Notes under the pieces: generated by a model
What the model saw: only the letters and a program-made list of their open reading frames with translations
Database searches by the model: none
What the model was told of the DNA's origin: nothing
Translations under genes and position numbers: made by a program
DNA from: Nocardia vinacea
Lineage (GTDB): Bacteria; Actinomycetota; Actinomycetes; Mycobacteriales; Mycobacteriaceae
NCBI RefSeq assembly: GCF_035920345.1
Contig: NZ_CP109149.1
Coordinates: 2,480,001-2,544,000, forward strand
Direction of reading: 5' to 3'
Length of the DNA stretch: 64,000 nt
Shown here: positions 1 through 9,700 of the stretch, piece after piece
How the letters are laid out: each line of letters opens with the position of its first letter
Position numbering within the stretch: position 1 is the stretch's first letter

Positions 1-159
1 CGCGATCGGCGCGGCCTCCCAGTGCGCGGAAATCATCAAAATTGCCGTGGGACGCGGCAATTCGCGCGACCACGCGGCCAGCTCACCGGGCCACCGCGGG
101 TGATCGGCCAGCGGCGGTGCGCCGTGTGAGAGGTAGAGCACCGGCATCTGTCCGGCCAT
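1..159 (-). CDS. DODA-type extradiol ring-cleavage dioxygenase, N-terminal part (cut by window edge)
   Basis: Only the first 53 codons are present. The protein starts with an ATG and soon shows LYLSHGAPPLADHPRW and then ILMISAHWE. These are the two N-terminal motifs of class III (DODA/YgiD-type) extradiol dioxygenases, whose histidines bind the non-heme metal and which open catechol rings. The gene diverges from the MarR-family gene at 250, and two copies of one palindrome fill the gap. That layout suggests MarR control and a role in handling catechols or quinones; the regulation and substrate are inferred. Family assignment is good, although the C-terminal part cannot be seen. Confidence 0.85.
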   Translation of the reverse strand, partial: MAGQMPVLYLSHGAPPLADHPRWPGELAAWSRELPRPTAILMISAHWEAAPIA

Positions 160-179
160 CGCCGCCCTCCATCCAACTA

Positions 180-230
180 GTTCAAATTTGAACGCAAACC
201 GACTATAGCCCGTTGTTCAAATTTGAACAA
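180..230. promoter_or_regulatory. Two identical palindromes, probable MarR operators
   Basis: GTTCAAATTTGAAC occurs at 180-193 and again at 215-228; the second copy extends to the 18-bp palindrome TTGTTCAAATTTGAACAA (213-230). The centres are 35 bp apart. Both lie in the 90-bp gap between the divergent dioxygenase and MarR genes, and the second one ends 20 bp before the MarR start codon. Perfect A/T-rich palindromes in a GC-rich genome, directly beside a MarR gene, are typical of autoregulatory operators. Binding by this MarR protein is inferred. Confidence 0.75.
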
Positions 231-249
231 CCCCGGTAGGATAGCTGTC

Positions 250-699
250 GTGGCTGACGCGAAATGGCTGAACGAGCGGGAGATGCGCACCTGGCAGGGT
301 TTCCTGGCGGCGGGGGCGCTCGTCGGCCGACGGGTCGAACAGCACCTCAAACAGGAGGGGCTCTCCCATACCCAGTACGAGGTCCTGGTCCGCCTCGCCG
401 CGGCACCCGGGGGCCAACTCCGCATGACCGAATTGGCCGATGCCCTCTACACCTCGAAAAGCGGTCTGAACTACCAGGTCACCCAATTAGAGAAGGCCGG
501 TCTGGTACGCCGCGAAGCGTGCCCCACCGATATCCGCGGCGTCATCGCCAACCTCACTGCAGCCGGCCGCGACCGACTCGAGCAAATCGCCCCTGGACAC
601 GTCGAAACGGTGCGCCGTGTCCTCATCGATGTGCTCACCCCCGAACAGCAGGAGGCCATCGCCACCGGCCTCGGCGAGGTCGCGCGCCGACTGGGCTGA
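250..699 (+). CDS. MarR-family winged-helix transcriptional regulator
   Basis: The 149-residue product is the usual size for MarR. It has an N-terminal dimerisation helix, then the winged helix-turn-helix: LSHTQYEVLVRLAAAPGG, RMTELADALYTSKSGLNYQV as recognition region, and a wing around RREACPTDIRGVIANLTAAG. The GTG at 250 is preferred. A TTG at 223 is also open, but it lies inside the second palindrome and would add residues not typical of the family. The protein probably represses itself and the divergent ring-cleavage dioxygenase, with a phenolic or quinone ligand releasing it; the ligand is a guess from context. Confidence 0.88.
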   Translation: MADAKWLNEREMRTWQGFLAAGALVGRRVEQHLKQEGLSHTQYEVLVRLAAAPGGQLRMTELADALYTSKSGLNYQVTQLEKAGLVRREACPTDIRGVIANLTAAGRDRLEQIAPGHVETVRRVLIDVLTPEQQEAIATGLGEVARRLG

Positions 700-1023
700 C
701 TCGCGCAGGTCGGTGCGATGATTTCGCGCGTGCCGCAGCGTCTGATTCGCCGAATGGCCGATCTGCACGCTAGGAGGTACGCCTGCCATGACAACCGCGC
801 CGCACAACGCTATTCCGGCCTCCTCAGCGACGACGGCCGCCGCATCAGCAGCGCCTGGGAGAAATCCGCCAATGGCACCACCAGGGTGCACGACTTCGAC
901 CTCACAACTACAAGCTCTCCTGACGCGCGACCATCTCGCTGCGCCGGGCTACGAGGAAGGCGCAGCACACCGAGACAATGCCGGGTGGCCGTCCACGACC
1001 AGCGAGCCGACTCGGCCGGAACC
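700..1023 (+). other. Gap with a doubtful small reading frame (start 788), possibly a gene remnant
   Basis: An ATG at 788 follows a good ribosome site (AGGAGG at 772-777, 10 bp upstream) and opens a 110-codon frame running to 1120, beginning MTTAPHNAIPASSATTA. After about 30 codons the composition becomes Pro/Ser/Thr/Arg-rich with no family signal, and the frame runs into the opposite-strand gene that ends at 1024. The intact start with a meaningless continuation would fit the 5' stub of a decayed gene formerly downstream of marR. No function can be proposed, and it may not be translated. Confidence 0.2.
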
Positions 1024-1488
1024 TCAACTGTCCCAACCGAGATGCAGCACAGTCGCCCGACCCGCAGCCACCAGCAGCCAATCCTCCCACTGCGCCGCGT
1101 ACCAGTCGTGCGGACGGTAGTCGACGGTGGCCACCATACGAATGGCGCCCATTTCGGTTTCGATCAGCTCGGCGAGTCGGCCGCCCAGTCGCGCGGCCTG
1201 CGCGCACTGAACCTCCGACAAATAATTAAACGGGTTCTCGCTGACATGCTCGATGAGCGCTGTGCGCCAGCGGCGGACTTTGCTCGGCGTCACCCCGGCG
1301 ACCACACTTGTCTTGTCCCACGCGCGGTACACCTCCGTCGCACAGGCCCGCAGCCCCCGCTCCGAGGGCATCCGATCCAGCGCGACGATCGGGTAGATAT
1401 CGATCATCGCAATGAATCCGGTTCCCGTCCTGGCATGTTGGATGGCATCGACGATCTCGGCAAAACCTTTGAAGCTCGGCTCAGCCAT
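1024..1488 (-). CDS. Hypothetical protein, tail gene of the first RDD-TPR operon
   Basis: This 154-residue soluble protein begins MAEPSFKGFAEIVDAIQHA and ends in a Trp-rich stretch (DWYAAQWEDWLL). I see no signal peptide, membrane segment or catalytic motif and do not recognise the family. Its ATG overlaps the end of the giant TPR gene by 8 bp, so it is almost certainly translationally coupled and part of the same operon. The second, paralogous operon carries a different gene (DUF1963-like) in the same position, so this slot is variable. The position next to a large TPR scaffold suggests a partner or cargo of it; this is inference. Confidence 0.7.
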   Translation of the reverse strand: MAEPSFKGFAEIVDAIQHARTGTGFIAMIDIYPIVALDRMPSERGLRACATEVYRAWDKTSVVAGVTPSKVRRWRTALIEHVSENPFNYLSEVQCAQAARLGGRLAELIETEMGAIRMVATVDYRPHDWYAAQWEDWLLVAAGRATVLHLGWDS

Positions 1489-4400
1489 CCGAACACTTCT
1501 CCCGATATCCGATAACCGACTCCGCGGCAGCAATTTCGGCGGCCACTGATCGGGCCCGTTCGATCAGCGCATCAGCTTCGCCCGGGTCGTGTTCGCACAC
1601 GAGCCCGGCCAACTCGCGACAGCATTCCGCCATCTCGGGCAGGTACCGCAGCCGCGTACGGGCGGCAGCCTCCGCAGTCGATCGCAGTGCCCGCCTGGCA
1701 CATTCGACGGCGGCACCGCGCCTACCGGCCTGCGCCAGCACCGCGGCGTGCCCGCGCAAGCATTCGGCGAGCCCGGCACCGTGGACCCGACGTTCGTCCT
1801 GCGCCAACGCCTCCCAGAAACATAGCGCCCGCGCGCTGCACTTCAATGCCTCAGCGCTGCGCCCCGCCCGCGCGAGGTGCCGTGCATGATCCACCAGCGC
1901 CGCCGCGAACATATTCGTATCGGCCGACTTCTCCGCATGCGCTCGCTCGTAGCTGTCGACCGCGCGCTGGGACACGGCCAGCACCTCCGCCGCGACACCA
2001 CCCGTTGCGGCTTGCCAGCGCGCACGATGCCACAGCGACCACGCCAGATCCGGTGCCGAACTGGCATTTTCGACCGCAAGTTCCTCCCACAGCGTCAGCG
2101 CGCGGAAATTCTGGTCGAGCGCCTCAGCGTATTGTCCGGCCTCGGCCAGCGCGTCGGCCAGTGAATCGTGATAGTCGGCGAGGTCGTCGCGATGATCAGC
2201 CGCGTCGTCACCATCGATGTCCGCCACAAGCGACAGCGCCTCCCGCGCGGACGCGACGGCGGCCTGTCGCATCCCCGCGTCACTCAGAATCCGCGTCTGG
2301 GTACGCAGGGCGGCGGCCAACCGGTGGCGGTGTGCGGCGCGATCATTTCCTGCGCCGTCGCGGATCAGCGCGACCGCCTCGGCCATCGCCGCAGGGGCGG
2401 GCGGGCAGTATCCGGCTTGGCAGAGGCTCGTCGCATACTCCTCATACGCCGCGGCCAGCTCGAGCAACAGCTCCGCCTGCCCTTCGGCAAGGAGCGCGCG
2501 ATAGTGACCGACGCCGCGTTCCATATGGACCGCGGCGGAATCACATTCGCCCAGGTACACCAGGTGCGTAGCGACCCATACTTCGCAGGCGGCGAGATTC
2601 GGCAGATACTCGCCTGGATCATCGTCGGCGGCGGCACGCCAGATCGACAGTGCGCGTTCGGCTTCCGCAATGGCCGACGCCCGGTCGCCAACGTAGTACA
2701 GCCCATGCGCCCAATGTTCGACCGCCGACGCCCAGTCGGACCGATACCGATCCTCGGTGGCGGCCAGTGTCCGGTAGGCAATCGCCGCCCGCTCGCTGTG
2801 CCGGACCGACTCGTCCCATTCGCGATTGTCACCACATAGTCGGGCGTGTTCGTCGAGCGCGGACGCGAGATCGGGGAGATAGAGATCGGAATCGCTGTCG
2901 GCGAGTTCAGTCCACAGGGCGACGGCGTCGCGTGACTGCGCGACTGCCCGCGCCGACCCACCGGTGTTCACCAGTCTTTCGACCAGGGTGCCGGTAACAC
3001 GGGCCAGCAGGGGCAGCACGGGATGCCGGTCGATCGCGGCACAGTCCTCGACAATGCGCACGGCCCGTTCCTGGAGCGGCAGCGCCTCCGCTACCCGGCC
3101 GAGCCGGCTCAGCGCACACGATTGGTTGTGCAGCGCCATCGCCAAATCCTCGGCAAACACATCGGGGATCTCGACCGCGACCTCCTCGAACAGGGCCGCC
3201 GAGCGCGTCGCGCAGTCCAGTGCCTCGTCGAACCGGTCGGCATGGATCAGAACGCTCGACTGGCCGACCAGGGCGAGGCCGAGTTGGGGTCGATAGCCAC
3301 GCGCGTCCAGCTCCACCAATTCCGCCATCGCGGCCACACCACGCACACCGACCTCGATGGCCGCTGAGAGGTGACCGGCCCACTCCAGTCGCCGTGCATG
3401 GTTGGCCAGGCAGATGGCTGCCGAGTGCCGATGCTGTAGGGCGTCGCGCTCCAACAACAGGTCGTAGTGCTGGACCGCTGCCGTCGAGATTTCGATCGCG
3501 GTGTCGTGCCGACCGACTCCGGCCAGACACATGGCGAGGGTTTCCAAAACACTCGCCACGTGCTTGCGGTGCCGATCGAGTTCGGCGTCCGGCAACTCCC
3601 GCAGCAGGTCCCGTGCGCGCAGCGCGTGGTCCAGGGCGGCGCGTAGTTCGCCGAGCCCGGACAGTGTTTCCGCGTGGATGCCCACAGCGACCGCGAGTTC
3701 GACAACGCCGATCACCGGCCGGCGCTGCGACATCCGTTCGCGCAGCGCGAGCAGTTGCGCCGAATACGTCAGCGCCTCTCGGTTCCGGCGCACCGAGCTG
3801 AGCGCGAGAACGATCGTGTGCAGCGCTGTGGCCCGAGTCTTGTCCTGGCCGGGATCGTCGGGATCGCACAGCTCGAGCACGGCGCCCGCCGTGGCCACAG
3901 CCTCGTCGGATGCACCCATCCACCGGTGAATCGAGGCCACGGAGTTCAATGCGAAGGCCAGGTCCGACGAATAGGCATGCCGATCCCGTTCGACGAGCCG
4001 GCGGTAGACCGTCGCGGCCCATGACGCGCAGTGCAGCGCCCCGCGGAAATCATTCTGCTTCTTCAGCAAGATCGCGCCCGAGCACAGCGCATTCACCAGC
4101 GCGGACCGGTCCTCATCATCGCCGCGGATAGCGATTTGCTCGTACATCTCGATCGCCCGAGCCGACAACGCCAGTGCCTGCTCGTGATCCTGGAGCAGGT
4201 CGAGCGTGAGCGCGCGATTGTGCGTCGCCTCAGCCAGCGCCCCAGCGTGACGGTCGGGATCGGTGTCGGCCAGCAGACCGACCAGCTCCACTGCCTGCCG
4301 AGAACGGACATCGGCGTCCGCCGCCCGGTCGGCATGAAGGTGCATTCGGCTGGCGCAATTCAATGCCCCGGCCAAGTCCACCCTGCCGCGTTCGGGAACT

Positions 4401-5752
4401 ATCGCCGACATCGTCTCGGCGCAGGCGACCGCGCGCTCTCCCATATCCGCTGCCTCCGCAACGCGACCGACCCGATGGAGCCGGTCCGCATGGCACCGCA
4501 GCTCCAACGCCAGCACCGCGATGTGCTCCCATGGATCGAATTCGGACAACCGGGTCCACTCTCGGATGACACCGTCGCCGAACTCGACCGCGGCCACCTG
4601 ATCACCGAGTGCTTCCACCCGCGCGACGATGTCGCGGTATGCGACACCCAGAATCGGCGCGTCCGGGCCGACCCCGTCGCGAACCCGCGCACGCACTCCG
4701 ATGAACAGCCGCCACGCCCGTAGTGCCTGCGCACGAAACCCAGCACGGTGCAGATCCTCGGCGCGATCGAGCAGCAGGCCGGCCAGTGGCCGCACTGCGG
4801 GCAGCTCGCCGTCGGCAACGATCCGCTCGGCCGCCACCAGACATCGCGCCGCGACATCGGCCGCCTCGACGCGCAACGACCGCTGAAAGAGCACGGCAGC
4901 CAGATTCGACTGCTCCAGTGGCGTCGCCGCGTCGTCCGCGGCCGCAACTGTCCGCAATCGCGCGAGCACCCGACGCTCGCATTCCCGCGCCTCCCCGACC
5001 CGATCCGCCCGCTCCAGCATCGCGATGTGCTCGCTTGCTGCCCGGTGGAAGCCGACGACGGCGGCGACACCGTCGGTGCCGAGCGATTCCTCCCACAGCC
5101 GCACACCGCGGGCCGATTCGTCGGCGCCGACGGCGGGTCCGTCGACCCGCGCGATGGTCGCGGCGGCCACCATGTGTGCGGCAGCCAGCGAACACACATC
5201 CCGCGCACCGGTCCGCTCGACCAAAGCTGTCGCCGCCGCGACCAGCTTGCGACCTGCCTCGGCCGCGCGCTGCGGGATCTCCTCGTAGTCTTCGAGTTCG
5301 AGGGCGCCGGGTTCGTCGAAGTGGGCAACAAGTTCGGTCAGCAGTTCCACCAGCCGCGGCAACCACTGCGCGGGGTTCGCGCCGACCTGCTCCTCACACA
5401 CCTCGACCGCGACGGCCAACAAATCCGCGCCGACCAGGCCATAGCCGTCCTGATTCGTTTCTCGGGACAACTGCCGCAGACGCTCGACCGCCGCGAACGG
5501 GTCAGGGTCGGCACACCAGGCCTGCCTGGCTGCCCGCACCAGTGCCCGACGCAAGGGCTCGAGTTCGATATAGGTGAGCATTGCCGCGCCGATGGCGGTC
5601 GCCGCGGCACCGGAAACCAGCGGGTCCTCGTGCCACCGATCCAGCGCGACAACCAGATCCGCGATGATCTCGAGATCACCGTCAGTTTCCACCGCACGGG
5701 CCGCTTCGGCAACCCTGGCAGTCAGAGCATCGGCAAATTCAGTGGGCGACAA
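1481..5752 (-). CDS. Giant tetratricopeptide-repeat protein (copy 1)
   Basis: About 1423 residues, made almost wholly of TPR-like helical pairs. The recurring pattern is an Ala-rich helix followed by LGR..EAL, then RA...YE.LA, with units of roughly 45-50 residues from about residue 150 to the C terminus. The first 150 residues (ALDRWHEDPLVSGAA) form a conserved head also found in the paralogue ending at 6772. There is no signal peptide, membrane helix or enzymatic domain, so it should be a cytoplasmic scaffold. A TTG at 5752 is taken as the start: it overlaps the end of the RDD gene by 14 bp, and homology to the second copy begins there. An ATG at 5830 is possible but would lie deep in the RDD gene. 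Confidence 0.85.
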   Translation of the reverse strand: MSPTEFADALTARVAEAARAVETDGDLEIIADLVVALDRWHEDPLVSGAAATAIGAAMLTYIELEPLRRALVRAARQAWCADPDPFAAVERLRQLSRETNQDGYGLVGADLLAVAVEVCEEQVGANPAQWLPRLVELLTELVAHFDEPGALELEDYEEIPQRAAEAGRKLVAAATALVERTGARDVCSLAAAHMVAAATIARVDGPAVGADESARGVRLWEESLGTDGVAAVVGFHRAASEHIAMLERADRVGEARECERRVLARLRTVAAADDAATPLEQSNLAAVLFQRSLRVEAADVAARCLVAAERIVADGELPAVRPLAGLLLDRAEDLHRAGFRAQALRAWRLFIGVRARVRDGVGPDAPILGVAYRDIVARVEALGDQVAAVEFGDGVIREWTRLSEFDPWEHIAVLALELRCHADRLHRVGRVAEAADMGERAVACAETMSAIVPERGRVDLAGALNCASRMHLHADRAADADVRSRQAVELVGLLADTDPDRHAGALAEATHNRALTLDLLQDHEQALALSARAIEMYEQIAIRGDDEDRSALVNALCSGAILLKKQNDFRGALHCASWAATVYRRLVERDRHAYSSDLAFALNSVASIHRWMGASDEAVATAGAVLELCDPDDPGQDKTRATALHTIVLALSSVRRNREALTYSAQLLALRERMSQRRPVIGVVELAVAVGIHAETLSGLGELRAALDHALRARDLLRELPDAELDRHRKHVASVLETLAMCLAGVGRHDTAIEISTAAVQHYDLLLERDALQHRHSAAICLANHARRLEWAGHLSAAIEVGVRGVAAMAELVELDARGYRPQLGLALVGQSSVLIHADRFDEALDCATRSAALFEEVAVEIPDVFAEDLAMALHNQSCALSRLGRVAEALPLQERAVRIVEDCAAIDRHPVLPLLARVTGTLVERLVNTGGSARAVAQSRDAVALWTELADSDSDLYLPDLASALDEHARLCGDNREWDESVRHSERAAIAYRTLAATEDRYRSDWASAVEHWAHGLYYVGDRASAIAEAERALSIWRAAADDDPGEYLPNLAACEVWVATHLVYLGECDSAAVHMERGVGHYRALLAEGQAELLLELAAAYEEYATSLCQAGYCPPAPAAMAEAVALIRDGAGNDRAAHRHRLAAALRTQTRILSDAGMRQAAVASAREALSLVADIDGDDAADHRDDLADYHDSLADALAEAGQYAEALDQNFRALTLWEELAVENASSAPDLAWSLWHRARWQAATGGVAAEVLAVSQRAVDSYERAHAEKSADTNMFAAALVDHARHLARAGRSAEALKCSARALCFWEALAQDERRVHGAGLAECLRGHAAVLAQAGRRGAAVECARRALRSTAEAAARTRLRYLPEMAECCRELAGLVCEHDPGEADALIERARSVAAEIAAAESVIGYREKCSDG

Positions 5753-6221
5753 GAGAATTCGCCGCGAGATCGCGGCGGAGCACGGTGCGCAGACCGCAGG
5801 CCTGGCCGATGCCGTCCCAGTCCTCGGCAAGCACCATGATCACGAACATGACGAAGCCGACCAGCCATCGCAGGATGCTGCGCCAGAACCTCGGCCTGCC
5901 ACCATCTTTCGCCCGCACCACGCGCAGTCCGAGCAGATGTTTGCCGATGCTCCCGCGGAACAGCACGCTGCCCCAGACATGGTTGGTGAACGAGAGCCCG
6001 AGCGTGTAGAGGATGACAAATGGCACGGCCAGCAGATCGGTGAGATCGAACCCCATGACAACGACCGTCAGCGCCGCACCACCGGCGATCGCCAGCGCAC
6101 CGTCGAAGATCGACGCGAAGATCAATCGCGCATCCGAGGCTTCTTCCGGCACCCACACCGGAGCGTGCGGATACGACTGCGGGCTGCCCCCGTGGAGCCG
6201 GTTCTGGCTCGAGCCATACAT
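5739..6221 (-). CDS. RDD-family small integral membrane protein (copy 1)
   Basis: This 160-residue protein has three hydrophobic segments: a first near residues 35-60, a second near 65-90 and a third near 125-145. Between the last two lies the RDD hallmark FRGSIGKHLLGLRVVRAKDG. An Arg/Asp pair (SDARLIFASIFDG) precedes the first segment. RDD proteins are poorly understood; some have been linked to ion transport. It heads an operon with the giant TPR gene (14-bp overlap) and could be its membrane anchor, which is inference. ATG 6221 is used; a GTG at 6227 is an alternative. Confidence 0.82.
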   Translation of the reverse strand: MYGSSQNRLHGGSPQSYPHAPVWVPEEASDARLIFASIFDGALAIAGGAALTVVVMGFDLTDLLAVPFVILYTLGLSFTNHVWGSVLFRGSIGKHLLGLRVVRAKDGGRPRFWRSILRWLVGFVMFVIMVLAEDWDGIGQACGLRTVLRRDLAANSLVAH

Positions 6222-6431
6222 ACTCACCCGGCGGATTATGCCCCGACGGATCGGACGGATGTAATACCGGCAAGGGCGTAACCGGGGATGCGGCCGGATT
6301 TTTTACATTCAGTTTAGAATTTCACCGGAGTCGTCATGACCTGCCGACCGCGCGAAATATCCTCTACCAGAACCTATCCGACTCATCGGCCTTATTAGTC
6401 CGGTCCAACGAGCTATCGAACGGTACGCAAT

Positions 6432-6775
6432 TCACACTGCCTCCACGACCGGTACGTCGCCAGGAACGTCGTGGAACACCTCCCATCCCTCGGTGTCGCC
6501 GAAGATCAAGAATCGGCCGCTATCAGGCAGATTCAGATCCGGCGCCGGCAGCGCGACCAGGTCGATGGTGGCGACGTGCTCGAAGTGGTGGTATTTGTCA
6601 GCGGGCCAGACGAATCCGTTCGGTACTTCGGCGCACCGCCGAAATGCCCGATCACGGTGTCGCCCTCGCCCGGGTGCCGCAATTGCAGCGCCGGGCGAGT
6701 CGTGAGGGCAGCGTCATCGTGCAATTCGGCGGGCAGAAATTCGCGCAGCTGCCGGGGGAAATCGAGTTCGGTCAT
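6432..6775 (-). pseudogene. DUF1963/YwqG-like protein, frameshifted and short
   Basis: The ATG at 6775 overlaps the TGA of the second giant TPR gene in an ATGA junction. The frame reads MTELDFPRQLREFLPAEL, continues to IGHFGGAP, and then loses sense near 6626-6630. If one base is restored there, the neighbouring frame continues with VPNGFVWPADKYHHFEHV, then VALPAP and FLIFGDTEGWEVF, to a TGA at 6432. GGxP followed by a W-P and the FLxFGD strand match the DUF1963 (YwqG) family, whose members are usually twice as long. The gene therefore has a one-base deletion (or sequencing error) and probably a lost C terminus. It occupies the tail slot of the second operon. Confidence 0.6.
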
Positions 6776-9700
6776 CGGTTCATCCAGATCTGTTGATGGG
6801 TCGTCGGGTCGGTGCGGGCGACCTGACCCAGTTCCTCTTCCAGCCGGCGCAGTGGACGGCCGAATGCCTCGGGTTCGATGATCGCCAGTTCGGCGTAGAG
6901 CGTGATCGCTCGCCGGGCCAGATCAACTGCGCGTACCGCATCGCAGTCGCTGAGCAACCCGGCGAGTTCGCCGCTGATCGCCGCGACATCGGGCAGGTAG
7001 GACGCGGGCGTGTGTTCGGCGGCATCGGATGCCAAACGTAGTGCGCGCTCGGCACATTCGACGGCGGCCTCGTGGTCACCACTCTTCGCCAGGTGCGTGG
7101 CGTGCCAGCGCAGACAGTCGGCGAGGTCGGGGCCGTACCGGCGCGGCTTCTGGTCGGCGAGCGTTTCCGACATGGTCAGTGCGCGCGAACTGCATGCCAG
7201 CGCTTGCGCATGCTGCCCGTCCCGCGCCAGGTGCCGGGCGTGGTCCACCAGGGTCCCGGCTAAGTGATGGCTGACACCAGGCCCTTTTCCACAGGTGCGC
7301 TCCATCACCTCGACGGCACGCTGGGACAGGTGGAGACAGGTCGGGTCGGCGTTCTCCTCGGCGAGCCAGCGCGCGCGGCGCCACAGCGACCACCCCAGAT
7401 CCCATGAAGGGGCACCGTTCTCCTGCGCCAGCACCTCCCACACCACCAGCGCGCGTTCATTGTGCGCGAGCGCCTCACCTATCCGTCCCACATCGGCGAG
7501 GCAGTCCGCCACCCGATCGTAGGAGTCGGCCAAGAGCGCCCGGTGATCGTCGGCTGATGCACCGACGAGTTCCTGGACGACGGCAAGCAGTGCCATGCCC
7601 GTCGCCAAGGCCGCGCGCCGGTTTCCCACTTCCGCGAGCAGCCAGATCCGGTCCCCCAAAACGTCGGCCAGCAGCGCCCGGTGCCGCTCGCGGTCGACTG
7701 CGACCAGACGCAGCGCCGACCGCACCGCCTCCTCGATCGCCGCGGCGGCCTGCGTGAAATATCCATTCCAGCACAAGTCCTTCGCATAGAAACGCGAGGT
7801 GGTAATCCACTCCGGCAGCAGATCTGCACGCCCACCGTTCATCAACTGGCCGTACAGCGCGGCGCTGCGCTCCATATGGGCGGGACCGAGATCGGCCCGT
7901 TCGTTGTCGACCAGGAACCGAGCCGCCCAGCCGTGCGACCAGGCCAGTCGCGGGAGATTCTGCTCCGGCGCTTCCACGGCGGCTGCCTGTCGGATGGTGA
8001 TGGCGCGGTCGGCTTCCGCGCAACCGCGGTCGATATCTCCCGCCCTCGCAAGCACATACGCGTGGTATTCGACGGCACGCGCCCATTTGGGACGGTAGCG
8101 CAGGGCATCCCGGCCGGTCAGTTCCTCGAACGCGGTGGTGGCCCGCGCGGCATACCCGACCGCTTCGGCCCGTTCCTCCGCCTCGGCGAAGCTCCGAGCG
8201 TATTCGCCGAGCACATCAGCCATGGTCGGTAGATACAGCTCGGAGTCGACGGCCGCCAATTCCTCCCACAGTCGGGCGGCAGCGCGTGCCTGGGCACACG
8301 CCCGCTCCCACTGCCCGGCGTCGATCAGCCGATTGGTGAAGCCGTTGGCGGCCTTGGCCAATGACGGCAGCATGCGCCGACGATCATGAGCAGCAACGGA
8401 TTCGATGAGTCGCAGCGCCCGCTCGTGGACAGTCACCGCCTCCTCGTGGCGACCGAGGCTACTTACCGCACGCGCGTAATTGATCAGTGCCCGAGCCAGA
8501 TCCACCGCATGCGTGCCCGCATCCGCGCGGCTCAATTCCTCGTAGAGATCGATCGCACGTGCGGCGTAATCGAGTGCCTCCGCTCCGCGCTCGAGGTCGT
8601 TGAGCTGCCCGGCGTGGTTGATCAAGCAGTTCCCGTAGGCGGGGCTGGTGGCGCGGGGTTCGATGGCCATCAGGTCCTCGAACATGCCAAGGCCGCGCAA
8701 CCCAGTGGCCACTGCCTCCTCGTCCCGGCCGACCTCTGCCAGCCGCATCGCATGGTTGTTGAGAAAGTTGGCGACCGTGGCCAAATACAGCTGACCGTGG
8801 TCGGCCAACACCTGCTCGTAGAGTTCGACGGCCTCGATCGACACCGCAATGGCCTGCTCGCGGTGCCGCAACGCCAGCAGGTCCGACGCGTATCGGTCCA
8901 GCGCGCCGGCCAGCCGCTCGCGGTGCTGACCGGTCCGGGCCAGTCTCCGCCACAGCTCGAGCGCCCGGCCGGCGAAGTCGAGCGCCGGGCGAGGTTGGAC
9001 AGACTGCGACAGACATATCGAGTGATTGCCCAGTGCGATGGCCAGTTCCACCTCGCTCGCGGCCGGATCGCGCCGTGCCATCCGTTCCCGCACCTCCAGC
9101 AGCGGTGTCGAATAGTTCAGCGCCTCGCCCGGCCGTTTGGTGCGCGTCAAGTTCTCCACCATGACATGCAGCGCCGACGCTCGCTCGGCGTCACGGCCTG
9201 GACCGTCCTTCAGTTCGGCGCAGATGTCGAGAACGCGGGTGGCCGCCGCCCGTACGCCGTCGTCATCGCCCAGGTCCTCACGGATCGACGCGACCTTATT
9301 GAGCGCGTAGGCGAGGTCGGGCAGATAGGTTTCCGGCTTCGTCTCGGCGAGCACCGTGTAGATGGCCTCCGCCCGCATCGCGCAGTCCAGCGCCTCGTCG
9401 AGTTCGCGCAGCCGGGCCAGCGTAATCGCGCGCGTGCACAGCACATTCGCCAACGACGCCTGGGCGGCGATATTGTCCGCCGCCAATACCTCGTACTGTG
9501 CCGTCGCTCGCGCCAGCAGTTCGCGTGCGAACGGATAATCCTTGTTCCCGTTGCGCGCGATCGCACGGTTGTGCAAGGCATTGGCCAGCGCCCGAACATA
9601 TCGGTCCGGTTCCTCACGGGCCAGCTGCTCGATGAGTTGGAGTGCTTCGGCGGAACGGCTGTCCGCGTCGGCTGTCCGCCAGGAATTCAGATGCATGCCG

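Noticed and set aside
223..250. TTG 223 as start of the MarR gene
   Set aside because: It lies within the operator palindrome and adds residues not typical of the family; GTG 250 fits better.
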